Origin: an uncultured Collinsella sp.
GTDB lineage: Bacteria > Actinomycetota > Coriobacteriia > Coriobacteriales > Coriobacteriaceae
Direction: 5' to 3'
Assembly (NCBI GenBank): GCA_900550195.1
Contig: URRB01000012.1
Location: 1-64,000 of the forward strand
Length of the DNA: 64,000 bases
The notes under the pieces are model-generated. The model saw only the letters and a list, made by a program, of their open reading frames with translations, was not told where the DNA came from and made no database searches. Made by a program: the position numbers and the translations under genes. This document shows positions 34,166-43,883 of the stretch, piece after piece (positions within the stretch are counted from its first letter, which is position 1; each line of letters begins with the position of its first letter).

Positions 34166-36046
34166 ATGCTCAATAATCACGAGGTCAATCTAACCGACGA
34201 GGAGGCCGCCGCCGAGGTCGCCCGTGTCGCAAGGACCTACCCCGTGGTACGTTTGCTGTCGGCCGATCAGATTAAGAGCGAGCCTAACTGCCTGCTCGCC
34301 GGCGATCGCTGCCCTTGTCTGCGTCAGTCGAGTCTTGACGCCTTGACAGATTCCGATGAGGTGTCGGAGCAACTGCTCAACGATGGTGTTGAGTACCGCG
34401 CCCGCCTGCGCCCTCTAAAGGTCGAGGGCGAGCCTCATGTCTTGCTGATGGTGCGTCCGATTGATGAGCAAGAGGCTGCAGAAGAGGACCTTGTCTACAC
34501 CGACGTGCTGACGGGCGTGTGCAATCGTCGATATTACGAGGAAAAGCTCCGTAGCGCCCGCATGAAGGCCGGCGTTGCGATGATCGACCTTGATGATTTT
34601 AGGGTCTTCAACGATACGTGTGGCCGCCATGCCGGCGACCTTGCGCTCGGTGCTGTGGCGACAGCCATACGCAGCGGTATTCGTTCGACTGACGAACTTG
34701 TGCGCTATGGCTGCGACAAGTTTGTAGCTGTCATGCCCAATATTCCCTCCGATGACTTTGCCCGTCGTCTGCATCAGGTATCCGATGCCGTTCATGCCAC
34801 GATTATTCCGGGCCATGAGCACGTGAGCTTGACGGCATGTGTTGGTGGCGTTCGCATTCATGGCGAGACGGTCGATGAGGGCGTTGGCCGCGCTGTCCAG
34901 TTACTGAGCCGTGCCAAGGCAAAAGCCGGTACGGTCGTGACCGATGGCGATTCCATTGAGGCCTTCCAAAGCGAAAAGCCTTTGGTGCTTATCGTCGATG
35001 ACTCCGAGATGAACCGAGCCATTCTCAGCGAGATGCTCAAGGACGAGTATTGCATCCTCGAGGCCGATAACGGTCGTACGGCGCTCGATATGGTCGACCG
35101 TTATGGCGATGAGTTGTCGCTCGTGCTGCTGGACATTGTCATGCCGGGCGCGAGCGGCTTTGAGGTACTGGCCGATCTGTCGCGCCGATCGGGTATCGAC
35201 AATCTGCCTGTCATCATGATTTCGAGCGAAGATTCCGATGATATGGTTCTGCGCGCGTACGAGCTGGGCGCCTCAGACTATATCAACCGCCCGTTTGACT
35301 CCCGTGTCGTGCGCCGCCGCGTAAGCAACACCATCCGCCTATACGCCAAACAGCGCCGCCTGACGAACCTGCTGTCCCAGCAGTACAACGAGCGTGTCAA
35401 GAACAGTCGCATGCTCATCGACATCATGGCCGGCGTCATGGAGCTTCGCAACGGCGAGAGCGGCAGGCACGTTACGAACATCGAGAAGCTGACCGAGCTG
35501 CTGCTTGGCTGTCTGGTCCAGCGTAGTGGCACCATCTCCCTCGACAATGAGGAGCGCTCCACGATTGCCCTGGCTTCGGCGCTGCACGATATCGGCAAGA
35601 TGTCGATTGACGATGCAACTCTCAACAAACCCGGGCGCCTTACGCCCGAGGAGTTCGAGATTATGAAGACGCATACCACGATGGGCGCCGACATGTTGCT
35701 TGAGCTGGGCCGCCATCACGTCGGCAATGCGCTTATGGAATATGCGTACCAGATTGCGCGTTGGCATCACGAGCGCTGGGACGGCAAGGGCTATCCCGAT
35801 GGCCTTAAGGGCGACGAGATTCCCATTGCCGCGCAGGTGGTCTCGGTGGCCGACGTGTATGATGCGCTGACGAGCGTGCGCGTGTACAAGGACGCTATCC
35901 CGCACAAGGAGGCGATCCAGATGATCCTGGACGGTAAGTGCGGAACCTTTAACCCACTGTTGCTCGACTGCCTGCTCGAGGTGCAAGACCGTATTGCCGA
36001 GACGTTGGCACGCCCCGCCGATGTCGTCGCGTTTCCTACGATTTAG
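34166..36046 (+). CDS. c-di-GMP phosphodiesterase: degenerate GGDEF-REC-HD-GYP
   Basis: 626 residues, domain order GGDEF (about 110-270), receiver (about 273-395), HD-GYP (about 420-610). The GGDEF active site reads RYGCDKF, so Gly and Glu are replaced and cyclase activity is unlikely; it may bind GTP. The receiver keeps VDDSEMNR and the phosphorylated Asp in LLDIVMP (about residue 325), but the usual Lys-Pro is NRPF. The HD-GYP is complete: ALHDIGK, HTTMGADML, WHHERWDGKGYPDGLKGDEIP and VADVYDALTS, so it should hydrolyse c-di-GMP. The start at 34166 follows GAAAGGG. The Hpt gene downstream may phosphorylate the receiver. Confidence 0.88.
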   Translation: MLNNHEVNLTDEEAAAEVARVARTYPVVRLLSADQIKSEPNCLLAGDRCPCLRQSSLDALTDSDEVSEQLLNDGVEYRARLRPLKVEGEPHVLLMVRPIDEQEAAEEDLVYTDVLTGVCNRRYYEEKLRSARMKAGVAMIDLDDFRVFNDTCGRHAGDLALGAVATAIRSGIRSTDELVRYGCDKFVAVMPNIPSDDFARRLHQVSDAVHATIIPGHEHVSLTACVGGVRIHGETVDEGVGRAVQLLSRAKAKAGTVVTDGDSIEAFQSEKPLVLIVDDSEMNRAILSEMLKDEYCILEADNGRTALDMVDRYGDELSLVLLDIVMPGASGFEVLADLSRRSGIDNLPVIMISSEDSDDMVLRAYELGASDYINRPFDSRVVRRRVSNTIRLYAKQRRLTNLLSQQYNERVKNSRMLIDIMAGVMELRNGESGRHVTNIEKLTELLLGCLVQRSGTISLDNEERSTIALASALHDIGKMSIDDATLNKPGRLTPEEFEIMKTHTTMGADMLLELGRHHVGNALMEYAYQIARWHHERWDGKGYPDGLKGDEIPIAAQVVSVADVYDALTSVRVYKDAIPHKEAIQMILDGKCGTFNPLLLDCLLEVQDRIAETLARPADVVAFPTI

Positions 36047-36070
36047 TTTGACCAAAGGAGTTTTTAATCC

Positions 36071-36427
36071 ATGATTTCCATGCGTGAGGCGTATGAGAAG
36101 ATCGGCGCTAATTATGATGACGCGTGCGCTCGGCTGATGGGCGGGGAAATGCTTGCCCGCTTTGCCCTCAAGTTTTTGGATGACGAGAGCATGGACAAGC
36201 TGGAGGCCGCTATGGCGGCGGGAGACGCCGAAGGTGCGTTTATGGCAGCGCACACGCTCAAGGGCGTGAGCCAGAACCTGGGATTCGATAATCTGTACGG
36301 GCCGGCGGTCGTGGTAACCGAAGCGCTGCGCGGCGCCGATGCCGTTGACGGCGCCCGCGAGAGGATGCATGCGTTGCAGCAGCAATATGCGGCTACGATG
36401 TCGGCCCTGCGCGAGGCGGCCGAATAA
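36071..36427 (+). CDS. Histidine-phosphotransfer (Hpt) protein
   Basis: 118-residue four-helix Hpt protein with phosphorylated His in AAHTLKGVSQNLGF. It carries phosphate between a histidine kinase and a receiver domain. It lies 24 bases after the GGDEF-REC-HD-GYP gene, so that receiver is the obvious partner; the kinase is not in the window. AAAGGAG precedes the start. Confidence 0.9.
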   Translation: MISMREAYEKIGANYDDACARLMGGEMLARFALKFLDDESMDKLEAAMAAGDAEGAFMAAHTLKGVSQNLGFDNLYGPAVVVTEALRGADAVDGARERMHALQQQYAATMSALREAAE

Positions 36428-36472
36428 GAGCTTGCGGGCCTTGGGCTGCGTGCCGGCAGCATATAGGTAATA

Positions 36473-36509
36473 GGGCGCCCCGTCGGACCATGTGGCCGGC
36501 GGGGCGCCC
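36473..36509. terminator. Bidirectional-type terminator hairpin
   Basis: 14-bp stem with one G-U pair (36473-36486 with 36496-36509), followed by TTGTCTGTTGT. It lies between convergent genes. Confidence 0.7.
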
Positions 36510-36532
36510 TTGTCTGTTGTGCTGTCCGTGAA

Positions 36533-37342
36533 CTAGCGGGCCTGCTTTACCTTGGTCGCTGCCTCGACAAACGACTTCCACAGGTTAAAGTCGGTCTCGA
36601 GCGTCTTCCACGTGTACTCAGGGTGCCATTGCACGCCCAGGCAGAATGGCTGGCCTTCGACCTCGATGCACTCGGGAACGCCATCGGTTGCCTTGGCGAC
36701 CAAGCGCGTGCTCTTACCCAGACGGTCGACGCAGCAGTGATGTGCTGAGTTGGTCTGGATCAGCCTGTGTCCGCCAAGCGCGCGCTCCAGCAGCGAGCCC
36801 GGCACGACCTCGACGGGATGTACGGGGTCGTTGAGCACGTGGGTATGGCGCCACTGCGTGCGGCCCTCGCGAGCGCCCAGGCTCGGCACGTCCATGCACA
36901 GGGTGCCGCCAGTGGCGACATTGAGCAGCTGCGTGCCGCGGCAGGTGGTAAAGAGCGGCTGTTTGGCGCGGAGTACCTCGCCGACCAGCTTAAATTCAAA
37001 GCTATCGCGGATCTCACAGCACAGCGTGGGGTCGTAGGGTCGATCATCGCCCCAACGTTTGGGATTGACATCGGGGCCGCCGGGAATGGCGATGCCGTCG
37101 GCGATATCGACGTAATGGCGGATGACCTCAATGTCCTCGGTGATGGACATCTGCAGCGGCAGACCGCCTGCAGCAAGGATGGCATCGACAAAGACGCTGG
37201 CGATCTCCTCGTTGGGGGAGAGCGTCTCGCTTAAAAACGGCTTTGCCTCTTCCCAACGCGGCGCGACGAGGATGAGTGGGCGGTCGGCGGGGGCGACGTC
37301 GACATGTGGAATGTAGGACGATGAAGTGCGAGTTCCGATCAT
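36533..37342 (-). CDS. Class I glutamine amidotransferase-like hydrolase (C26)
   Basis: 269-residue peptidase C26 family protein, related to gamma-glutamyl-GABA hydrolase PuuD. Nucleophile Cys in FTTCRGTQLLNV; His and Glu in QWHPEY. IPGGPDVNPKRWGD is typical. It would hydrolyse a gamma-glutamyl bond; the substrate could be gamma-glutamyl-GABA or another gamma-glutamyl amine. The ribosome binding site is weak. It lies before the amino-acid ABC operon on the same strand, so a link to glutamate use is possible. Confidence 0.87.
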   Translation of the reverse strand: MIGTRTSSSYIPHVDVAPADRPLILVAPRWEEAKPFLSETLSPNEEIASVFVDAILAAGGLPLQMSITEDIEVIRHYVDIADGIAIPGGPDVNPKRWGDDRPYDPTLCCEIRDSFEFKLVGEVLRAKQPLFTTCRGTQLLNVATGGTLCMDVPSLGAREGRTQWRHTHVLNDPVHPVEVVPGSLLERALGGHRLIQTNSAHHCCVDRLGKSTRLVAKATDGVPECIEVEGQPFCLGVQWHPEYTWKTLETDFNLWKSFVEAATKVKQAR

Positions 37343-37429
37343 AGGTGTTGCTTTCGAATCTAAAGGTGACAGGGCGCATGAGAGACGTGGGGCAACACTT
37401 CCGATGGATTTGTCCCACGGGGTGGCTGG

Positions 37430-38194
<765 letters not shown>

Positions 38195-38230
38195 GGTGCT
38201 CGGCTCCTTATGACTCGAAATGGTAAAGCG

Positions 38231-39064
38231 TTAGCGGATGATGGTCGCGCCGGTCTTGTGCGAAACGTAGACAGCGGCCTTGTTGATCGCGACGTTGATG
38301 AGGATGTAGATGACCGCGATAACCAGGTAGACCGACACGAGGGCGTCGTAGTTGGTAATGAGCACGCGGGCATTTTGCATGAGGTCGGGGTAGCTCACGA
38401 CATAGGCGACGGTGGTGTCCTTGACTACGACCACAAGCTGCGAAATCAACGACGGAATGATAAACCGAATCGCCTGGGGCAATACGATTTTAAAGGTGAT
38501 TTTGGCCTTGGAGAGACCGAGCGCCTGGGCTGCCTCGACCTGACCGCGCGGCACGGCGTTGACGCCGGCGCGGAAGATCTCGGCCAGTACGCCGGCTGCA
38601 GCGAGCGCGACAGGCAGTGTGAGCATCCAAAACGACGGCAGCGAGATCTTGTACTGGGGCAGCACCAAAAAGAAGAAGTAGATAAACAGCAGGCTCGGCA
38701 CGCCGCGGAAGAAGTCGGTAAGCACGCGGCAGACCAGCTGCAGCGGCTTAATGTCGCTGGTGCGGCCGAGCATAAGGGCTAAGCCCAGCACCAGCGCGAT
38801 GGCGCCAGCGGTGAGTGCGACTTTAACGGTGCCCTCAAAGCCGGCAAGCAAGAACTTCCAGGTGGTGAGATGCGTAAAGAAATACCAGTAGTGGACCGAA
38901 AGCTGACCGGTCACATAAAAGCGCTGCAGTACCAGAGCGATGAGCGCGGCCACGGCAACGAGCGAAATGGCGGTGCCGATGCGAATCTTGGCGAGCATCT
39001 TGGGGCCGGGAGCCTCGTAGAGCGCATCGCGCATGGTAAGTGCAGGGGAGGAATGCTTGTTCAT
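38231..39064 (-). CDS. Amino-acid ABC transporter permease
   Basis: 277 residues, HisM/GlnP-type permease with about five membrane spans and the EAA loop EIFRAGVNAVPRGQVEAAQALG. The N-terminal 40 or so residues form a cytoplasmic tail before the first span. It overlaps the preceding permease gene by 4 bases (39061-39064), indicating translational coupling. Pairs with that permease as a heterodimer. Confidence 0.92.
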   Translation of the reverse strand: MNKHSSPALTMRDALYEAPGPKMLAKIRIGTAISLVAVAALIALVLQRFYVTGQLSVHYWYFFTHLTTWKFLLAGFEGTVKVALTAGAIALVLGLALMLGRTSDIKPLQLVCRVLTDFFRGVPSLLFIYFFFLVLPQYKISLPSFWMLTLPVALAAAGVLAEIFRAGVNAVPRGQVEAAQALGLSKAKITFKIVLPQAIRFIIPSLISQLVVVVKDTTVAYVVSYPDLMQNARVLITNYDALVSVYLVIAVIYILINVAINKAAVYVSHKTGATIIR

Positions 39065-39720
39065 CGGAGGATCCTCACCTTCTTATCGATATAGTTGCCA
39101 ATGTGGCTCACCACAAAGGCCGTGCCCAGGTAGCCGAGCGCCGAGATAAAGAACGCGGCGACGCCGCCGAGCGAGCGCGTGTTAATGTAGCTCACCACGC
39201 CGGTGAGCTCCTGCGGCTTAAGCGGCACCTGGCTGCCGAGCGCAGTGGTGAGCATGACGGCGATAAAGAGGTTGGTCATGGGCAGCACGCTCGAGCGCAG
39301 CGCCTGCGGAATCACGATCTTGGCGAGGATGCGGTTAAAGCTCATGCCCAGCGAGCGGGCGGCTTCCACCTGGCCAACGCCGACGGTGTTGATGCCGCTC
39401 ATAAAGTTCTCGGAGCCAAAGGCCGAGCCCAAAAGGACCGTGGCGACGATAACGCAGGTGCGGTAGGGCAGGACGACCTTGAGCGGCGGCAGCGCGTAGA
39501 CGACGATGATAAGCAGCGCGATGCCAGGGATGTTACGGAAGACCTGGACATACAGGTCGCCAAAGACGCGCAGCGGCTTGAGCGGCGACACGCGCATCAC
39601 GGTGACGGCGACGGCCAGCACCATGGCGATGGCAAACGATTCGAGCGTCATGCCCCAGGTTGCTAGCAGCGCGTCGATATAGTTCTGGCCATAGAGCGAC
39701 CAGAGTTCGGAGAGACTCAT
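39061..39720 (-). CDS. Amino-acid ABC transporter permease
   Basis: 219 residues, HisQ/GlnP type with FMSGINTVGVGQVEAARSLG as EAA loop and about five membrane spans. Second half of the permease pair. It lies after the binding-protein gene, with a hairpin in the gap. Confidence 0.92.
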   Translation of the reverse strand: MSLSELWSLYGQNYIDALLATWGMTLESFAIAMVLAVAVTVMRVSPLKPLRVFGDLYVQVFRNIPGIALLIIVVYALPPLKVVLPYRTCVIVATVLLGSAFGSENFMSGINTVGVGQVEAARSLGMSFNRILAKIVIPQALRSSVLPMTNLFIAVMLTTALGSQVPLKPQELTGVVSYINTRSLGGVAAFFISALGYLGTAFVVSHIGNYIDKKVRILR

Positions 39721-39744
39721 GCGGACCTCCCGCCGGTAAGGAAA

Positions 39745-39770
39745 GGGGCTCCCGTGTGTACGGAAGCCCC
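39745..39770 (-). terminator. Attenuating hairpin between binding-protein and permease genes
   Basis: 11-base stem with one mismatch, 39745-39755 with 39760-39770; on the minus strand followed by TTTCCTT. This position, after the binding-protein gene, commonly keeps the permeases at a lower level. Confidence 0.65.
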
Positions 39771-39858
39771 GACAACTCAGTGAGGAAACAGTTTACCGCA
39801 ATAAAGCGCATCATGCGTTTCCGTATGGTTTCGTTGCGGCCGTTACCAGGCTCGCTGC

Positions 39859-40854
39859 CTAGGCGCCGATCTCGGGCAGCTCGGGAACATTGGTGTCGCC
39901 CGTACGGTCGCCGATGCAGATCTGCCACAGTTCAGTCCAGGTGCCGTCGTCCTCGATCTTCTTAAGGAAGTCGTTGACAAAGGCGACGCCGTCGGAATCG
40001 AGCGGCAGACCGATACCATAGGGCTCCTTGCTGCCGAAGGGCTTGCCGGCGATCTTGTACTTACCGGGCTCGCGGACCAGGGCGCTCTGCTGCATGTTGT
40101 TATCGATGACGTAGGCGTCAACGCGGCCCTGCTGGAGTGCCTGGCGGGCCTCCTCGTCGGTCTTGAACTCCTGCTGGCTGGCCTTGGGAGCGAACTCCTC
40201 CAGGATGGCGGGGCCGTTGGAGCCGGACTGGACGGCGACGTTCTTGTCGGCCAGGTCGTCGACGCTCTTGATGTCGTTGTTATCGGCGAGCACCAGGATG
40301 GCCTGCTGGGTGTAGTAGTAGGGGCCGGCGAAGGAGACGAGCTTCTTGCGCTCGTCAGTGATGGTGTAGGTGGCAAAGACAGCGTCGACCTGGCCGTTCT
40401 GCAGGACGGACTCGCGCGTGTCCGAGGTCACCTGGGTGATCTCGACCTTGTTCTCGCCCAGGATGTAGTTGGACAGGAGCTGTGCGATGCCGGCGTCGAA
40501 GCCGCGGGTCTGACCGTCTTTCTCGTTGAGGAGGGAGAAGAGCGTGGAGGTCTGAACGCCACCGATCTTAAAGACGCCGGCGTCCTTGACGGCCGTGGCC
40601 CAGGTGCTGGCGGCGATGACATCGTCATCGGCCTTGGGACCGTTGTCGACGAGCTTGTCGAATGCCTTGGCGTCGAGCGTGGTGGAAGCCTCGGTATCCT
40701 CGGAGCTCTTGGAGGAGCCGGCGGCGGAACCCTTGTCGGCCTCGGCACTGGTGTCGGAGCAGCCGGCAAGACCAAGGCCGGCGACGGTTGCGAAGGTAGC
40801 GGCGACAAAGCCGCGGCGGTCGAGAACGACCTGCTGGGAGAGGTTCTTGCTCAT
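39859..40854 (-). CDS. Amino-acid ABC transporter binding lipoprotein
   Basis: 331-residue solute-binding protein. The lipobox is LAGCS, so it would be tethered by a lipidated Cys; DRRGFVAA before the hydrophobic stretch resembles a twin-arginine signal. A Ser/Thr/Ala/Glu-rich linker follows (about residues 33-55). The binding domain contains GFDAGIAQLLSNYILGENKV, the typical GFDvDla motif of polar amino-acid binders. Substrate is likely glutamate, glutamine or another polar amino acid. First gene of the operon, with a good promoter upstream. Confidence 0.92.
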   Translation of the reverse strand: MSKNLSQQVVLDRRGFVAATFATVAGLGLAGCSDTSAEADKGSAAGSSKSSEDTEASTTLDAKAFDKLVDNGPKADDDVIAASTWATAVKDAGVFKIGGVQTSTLFSLLNEKDGQTRGFDAGIAQLLSNYILGENKVEITQVTSDTRESVLQNGQVDAVFATYTITDERKKLVSFAGPYYYTQQAILVLADNNDIKSVDDLADKNVAVQSGSNGPAILEEFAPKASQQEFKTDEEARQALQQGRVDAYVIDNNMQQSALVREPGKYKIAGKPFGSKEPYGIGLPLDSDGVAFVNDFLKKIEDDGTWTELWQICIGDRTGDTNVPELPEIGA

Positions 40855-40897
40855 AGGAGAACACCTTTCTCAATAAAATCCCTAGCGGTTGAGTAGA

Positions 40898-40927
40898 GTT
40901 ATACCCTATTGCGCTCAGATGGGTCAA
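40898..40927 (-). promoter_or_regulatory. Sigma-70-type promoter of amino-acid ABC operon
   Basis: On the minus strand TTGACC (40927-40922), 18-base spacer, TATAAC (40903-40898), about 45 bases before the start codon. Confidence 0.7.
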
Positions 40928-40973
40928 CACGAAATAACTCAGAAACATACTTACCTTATGGGTTATTCTACCT

Positions 40974-41027
40974 ACTAAAAAGGGACAGGCACCTTCGTGG
41001 TGGTTCTTGCAGATGCGGTGGCCTGTC
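40974..41027 (+). repeat. GGGACAGG-type hairpin element
   Basis: CTAAAAAGGGACAGGCACC, with GGACAGGCACC pairing to GGTGGCCTGTC near 41017-41027. The CTAAAAAGGGAC start is shared with the repeats at 20.85 and 28.8 kb. Confidence 0.55.
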
Positions 41028-41038
41028 TCGCTGCTTTG

Positions 41039-41254
41039 TCTCAATCTGTAACAGTTAGACGAGGAAATGGGTTCTACCTGTTACAGATCGAGATTTTCAC
41101 TTCAGGGGAATTCGAATGTCTCGATCTGTAACATCTGGATGGCTAAAAGGTCTCTATCTGTTACAGATTGAGACAAAGGTCAGGGACTAAGACGTCTTGT
41201 CTAGATCTGTAACAGTTAGACGGGAATTCGGGCCCTAGATGTTACAGATTGAGA
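41039..41254. repeat. Alternating six-site repeat array (BIME-like)
   Basis: Six copies of a 16-mer close to TCTCRATCTGTAACAG: starts at 41039, 41119 and 41200 direct, and 41078, 41158 and 41239 inverted. Start-to-start distances are 39, 41, 39, 42 and 39 bases. Equivalently, three 55-base palindromic units separated by 25-26 unrelated bases. It fills most of the 40855-41312 gap together with the operon promoter, the GGGACAGG element and the dxs terminator. No gene seen. Confidence 0.88.
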
Positions 41255-41272
41255 TAATCGCGTCGCGAAAAT

Positions 41273-41312
41273 AAAAACCTCCGCAAGGGCGTTTGCCGTT
41301 GCGGAGGTTTTT
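41273..41312 (-). terminator. Intrinsic terminator of dxs
   Basis: 14 perfect bp (41273-41286 with 41299-41312) with T-run on both strands. Confidence 0.93.
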
Positions 41313-43094
41313 CTACTCGTTTAGTAGCCTTACGGCCTCTGCAGCCATGTTCTCGACCGTCATGCCGTTCTGTGCGAGCAGCTCGTTGGGGTCGTAGCGA
41401 TCGGGGAAGCCCTTGGCGATGCCAAAGGTGCGGGTGCGCAGCGGCGTGCAAGCCAGATAACATGCCACGCGCTCTCCCCAGCCGCCGTTCAAGATGCCGT
41501 CCTCGATGGTCACAACAACACGGTGCTCGGCGGCAAGGCTGTCGAGGAATTCGCGGTCGAGCTCGGTCGCGAAGCGAGGGTTGACGAGTGTGGCCTCGAT
41601 ACCGTACTCGGCGGCCAAGCGGTTTGCCACGCGCTCGCCCAGCTCATAGAAATCGCCGAGCGCGAGCACGGCCACATCGCGGCCCTCGCGCGCCACGTTG
41701 TAGCGGGCGACGCTATAGTCGGCGTCCTCGGCAGGCGCCAAGTCGGGGCGGCTTACCAGGCCAATGCCCGGCACGCGAATCGCCACGGGATGCTCGCGGT
41801 GATCGAGCGACCAGCTCAGCATGGACAAGTACTCCTCCATGCAGGCCGGCGCCAGGTAACGCATGTTGGGAAGAGCGCCCAGCATGGAAATATCGAAGAA
41901 CGAAAGGTGCGTCTCGGACGTGGTGCCAAAGATTGACGCACCAAACACCAAAATGGTTGCCGGGGCGTCGTTGAGGCACAGGTCGTGCCACAGCTCGTCG
42001 TAGGCGCGCTGCAAAAACGTGCCGTACACACCAAAGACTGGCTTGGCGCCCGAGCGTGCAAGCGCGGTGGCAAAGGTGACGGCGTGCTCCTCGGCAATAC
42101 CCACGTCGACAAACTGCTTGCCGGCGGCAGCGCGAAGTTCGGGTGTAAAGCCCATGATGTAGGGCGTGGCGGCCGTGATGCCCACGACCTGCGGATCGCG
42201 CTCGATGGCGGCGCTGAGCGCCTCGCCCGTAATGTCGGCATAGGTGCGCGGCGCAGGCTCGCTCGGATGGCCCGGGCAGAGCTTGCGCCCGGTCGCCATG
42301 TCAAACGGACCCACGTGGTGCCAGCGCTCGGGGTCGCTCTGGGCTGGCTCAAAGCCCTTGCCCTTGGCGGTGGAGGCGTGCAGCACGATGGGGTGATCGA
42401 TATTGCGCAGTTCCTGTAGCGCGTCGACGAGGGCCAACACATCGTTACCGGCGTCCAGGTAGCGGTAGTCGAGCCCCATCGCGCGGAAAACGTTGCGCTC
42501 ACAGGTGCCGTTGCTGGCGCGCAGCTCGGCCAGATTGCGATACAGGCCGCCATGGTTCTCGGCAATGGACTGGTCGTTATCGTTGACGATGATGATCAGG
42601 TTGCTATCGAGTTCGGCGGCATTGTTAAAGCCCTCAAACGCCAGACCGCCCGAAAGCGAGCCGTCGCCAATAACGGTAATGACGTTGTACGTATCGCCCG
42701 CCAGGTCACGAGCGTGCGCCAGGCCGCAGCCCAGGCTCACCGAGGTCGAGGTATGGCCCATGGCAAACAGGTCGTGCTCGGACTCGTCGGGATTGGCAAA
42801 GCCGGAGGCCTCGCCAAAACGATTCGGATCGATATAGGTATACGCGCGCCCGGTCAGCGCCTTGTGGGCGTAGGTCTGGTGCGACACGTCGAAGACGATC
42901 TTGTCGGTGGGGGAGTTGAACACGCGATGGAGCGCGACCGTGAGCTCAACGACGCCCAGGTTGGGGGCAACGTGTCCGCCGACGGCGGCGGAGCTTTCGA
43001 GGATGGCGTGGCGAATCTCGCCGCAGAGCAGCGGAAGCTCGGTGCGATCGAGAGCCTTGACGTCCTCGGGCGTTGTCGTTTGCGTAAGCAGCAT
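41313..43094 (-). CDS. dxs: 1-deoxy-D-xylulose-5-phosphate synthase (short form)
   Basis: 593 residues. Condenses pyruvate and glyceraldehyde-3-phosphate, the entry to the MEP isoprenoid pathway and a source for thiamine and pyridoxal. Thiamine-diphosphate motif GDGSLSGGLAFEGFNNA, early FDVSHQTYAHK, catalytic Glu in VDVGIAEEHAV of the second domain, and a C-terminal transketolase domain. It is some 30-40 residues shorter than many Dxs proteins, mainly in the first domain, but key residues are present. A DXS-like relative with changed substrate cannot be excluded. Confidence 0.88.
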   Translation of the reverse strand: MLLTQTTTPEDVKALDRTELPLLCGEIRHAILESSAAVGGHVAPNLGVVELTVALHRVFNSPTDKIVFDVSHQTYAHKALTGRAYTYIDPNRFGEASGFANPDESEHDLFAMGHTSTSVSLGCGLAHARDLAGDTYNVITVIGDGSLSGGLAFEGFNNAAELDSNLIIIVNDNDQSIAENHGGLYRNLAELRASNGTCERNVFRAMGLDYRYLDAGNDVLALVDALQELRNIDHPIVLHASTAKGKGFEPAQSDPERWHHVGPFDMATGRKLCPGHPSEPAPRTYADITGEALSAAIERDPQVVGITAATPYIMGFTPELRAAAGKQFVDVGIAEEHAVTFATALARSGAKPVFGVYGTFLQRAYDELWHDLCLNDAPATILVFGASIFGTTSETHLSFFDISMLGALPNMRYLAPACMEEYLSMLSWSLDHREHPVAIRVPGIGLVSRPDLAPAEDADYSVARYNVAREGRDVAVLALGDFYELGERVANRLAAEYGIEATLVNPRFATELDREFLDSLAAEHRVVVTIEDGILNGGWGERVACYLACTPLRTRTFGIAKGFPDRYDPNELLAQNGMTVENMAAEAVRLLNE

Positions 43095-43119
43095 TGTTGT
43101 TGGTTACTCCATGCGAATC

Positions 43120-43233
43120 GAGCGCCGGCGCTCCCTCGGCCGGCACAATTGCACAAGACAGTCTCGCACATTTTGACGTTTGATATGTGACGGCGGCGCG
43201 GTAATTCGACAACTGGTGGGGCAAAACGTTTTG
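43120..43233. promoter_or_regulatory. Palindromes between dxs and HD gene
   Basis: GAGCGCCGGCGCTC (43120-43133) and CAAAACGTTTTG (43222-43233) are perfect palindromes in the divergent gap. The second is a plausible operator; the first lies in the dxs leader. Confidence 0.5.
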
Positions 43234-43322
43234 TCCGATGCCATACTGATAGATTCCATGGTGATTTTATTCAATGTGTGCAGGCCGTGGCTTGTCGCCG
43301 TGAGTCGCTGGAAGGAGGCAGC

Positions 43323-43880
43323 ATGTCCGATGTCGTTTGTGCCGAGAAAATCGCGTGCGAAGTAGACCATGTTGCCCGTCAACTGGCACAGGCGGGCCGT
43401 CTGGACCTGACGCGCGGGTTTATTCAGCATGGCGATGTGACGGTGTATGCGCATGTGACCTCGGTGGCGCGGGCAAGTCTGTCCTTTGCCGAGCGCTTGG
43501 GCCGTGCTGGCATTTCGGTCGACCGTGCTTCGTTGTTGCGCGGGGCCTTGCTGCACGATTACTTTCTCTATGACTGGCACGATCCCGACCCAAGCCATCG
43601 GCTGCATGGCTTTCGCCACCCGTTTTTTGCCCTGGCACGTGCGGAGGAAGATTTTGAGCTGACGCCGCGCGAACGGAATATTATCGTGCGGCATATGTTT
43701 CCGCTGGTGCCAGTGCCGCCGACGTGTCGTGAGGCTTGGATTGTTTGTCTGGCGGATAAATGGTGTGCTCTGCGTGAGACGGTCGCCGGCCGCCTGCCGC
43801 GCAAAGGCGGCGCGAACGATTTGAACGAGGGCTCGAGTGACGGCTCGAGCAAAGAATCGAACGAAAAGAGGAGTGGGTAG
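43323..43880 (+). CDS. HD-domain phosphohydrolase
   Basis: 185 residues. HD metal motif: His in YAHVTSVARAS, the HD pair in GALLHDYFLYDW, and Asp in LADKW; GFRHPFFALARAEE is also typical of this subgroup. It likely hydrolyses a phosphate ester or nucleotide. The C-terminal 30 residues are a Ser/Gly/Asn-rich tail. The start at 43323 follows GGAAGGAGG. The next gene begins 3 bases later, so the two are cotranscribed; this HD plus CmpB pairing suggests a joint but unknown role. Confidence 0.82.
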   Translation: MSDVVCAEKIACEVDHVARQLAQAGRLDLTRGFIQHGDVTVYAHVTSVARASLSFAERLGRAGISVDRASLLRGALLHDYFLYDWHDPDPSHRLHGFRHPFFALARAEEDFELTPRERNIIVRHMFPLVPVPPTCREAWIVCLADKWCALRETVAGRLPRKGGANDLNEGSSDGSSKESNEKRSG

Positions 43881-43883
43881 ACG

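Noticed and set aside
41039..41254. CRISPR array
   Set aside because: The 16-bp sites alternate in orientation, spacers are not of even origin, and no cas gene is in the window.
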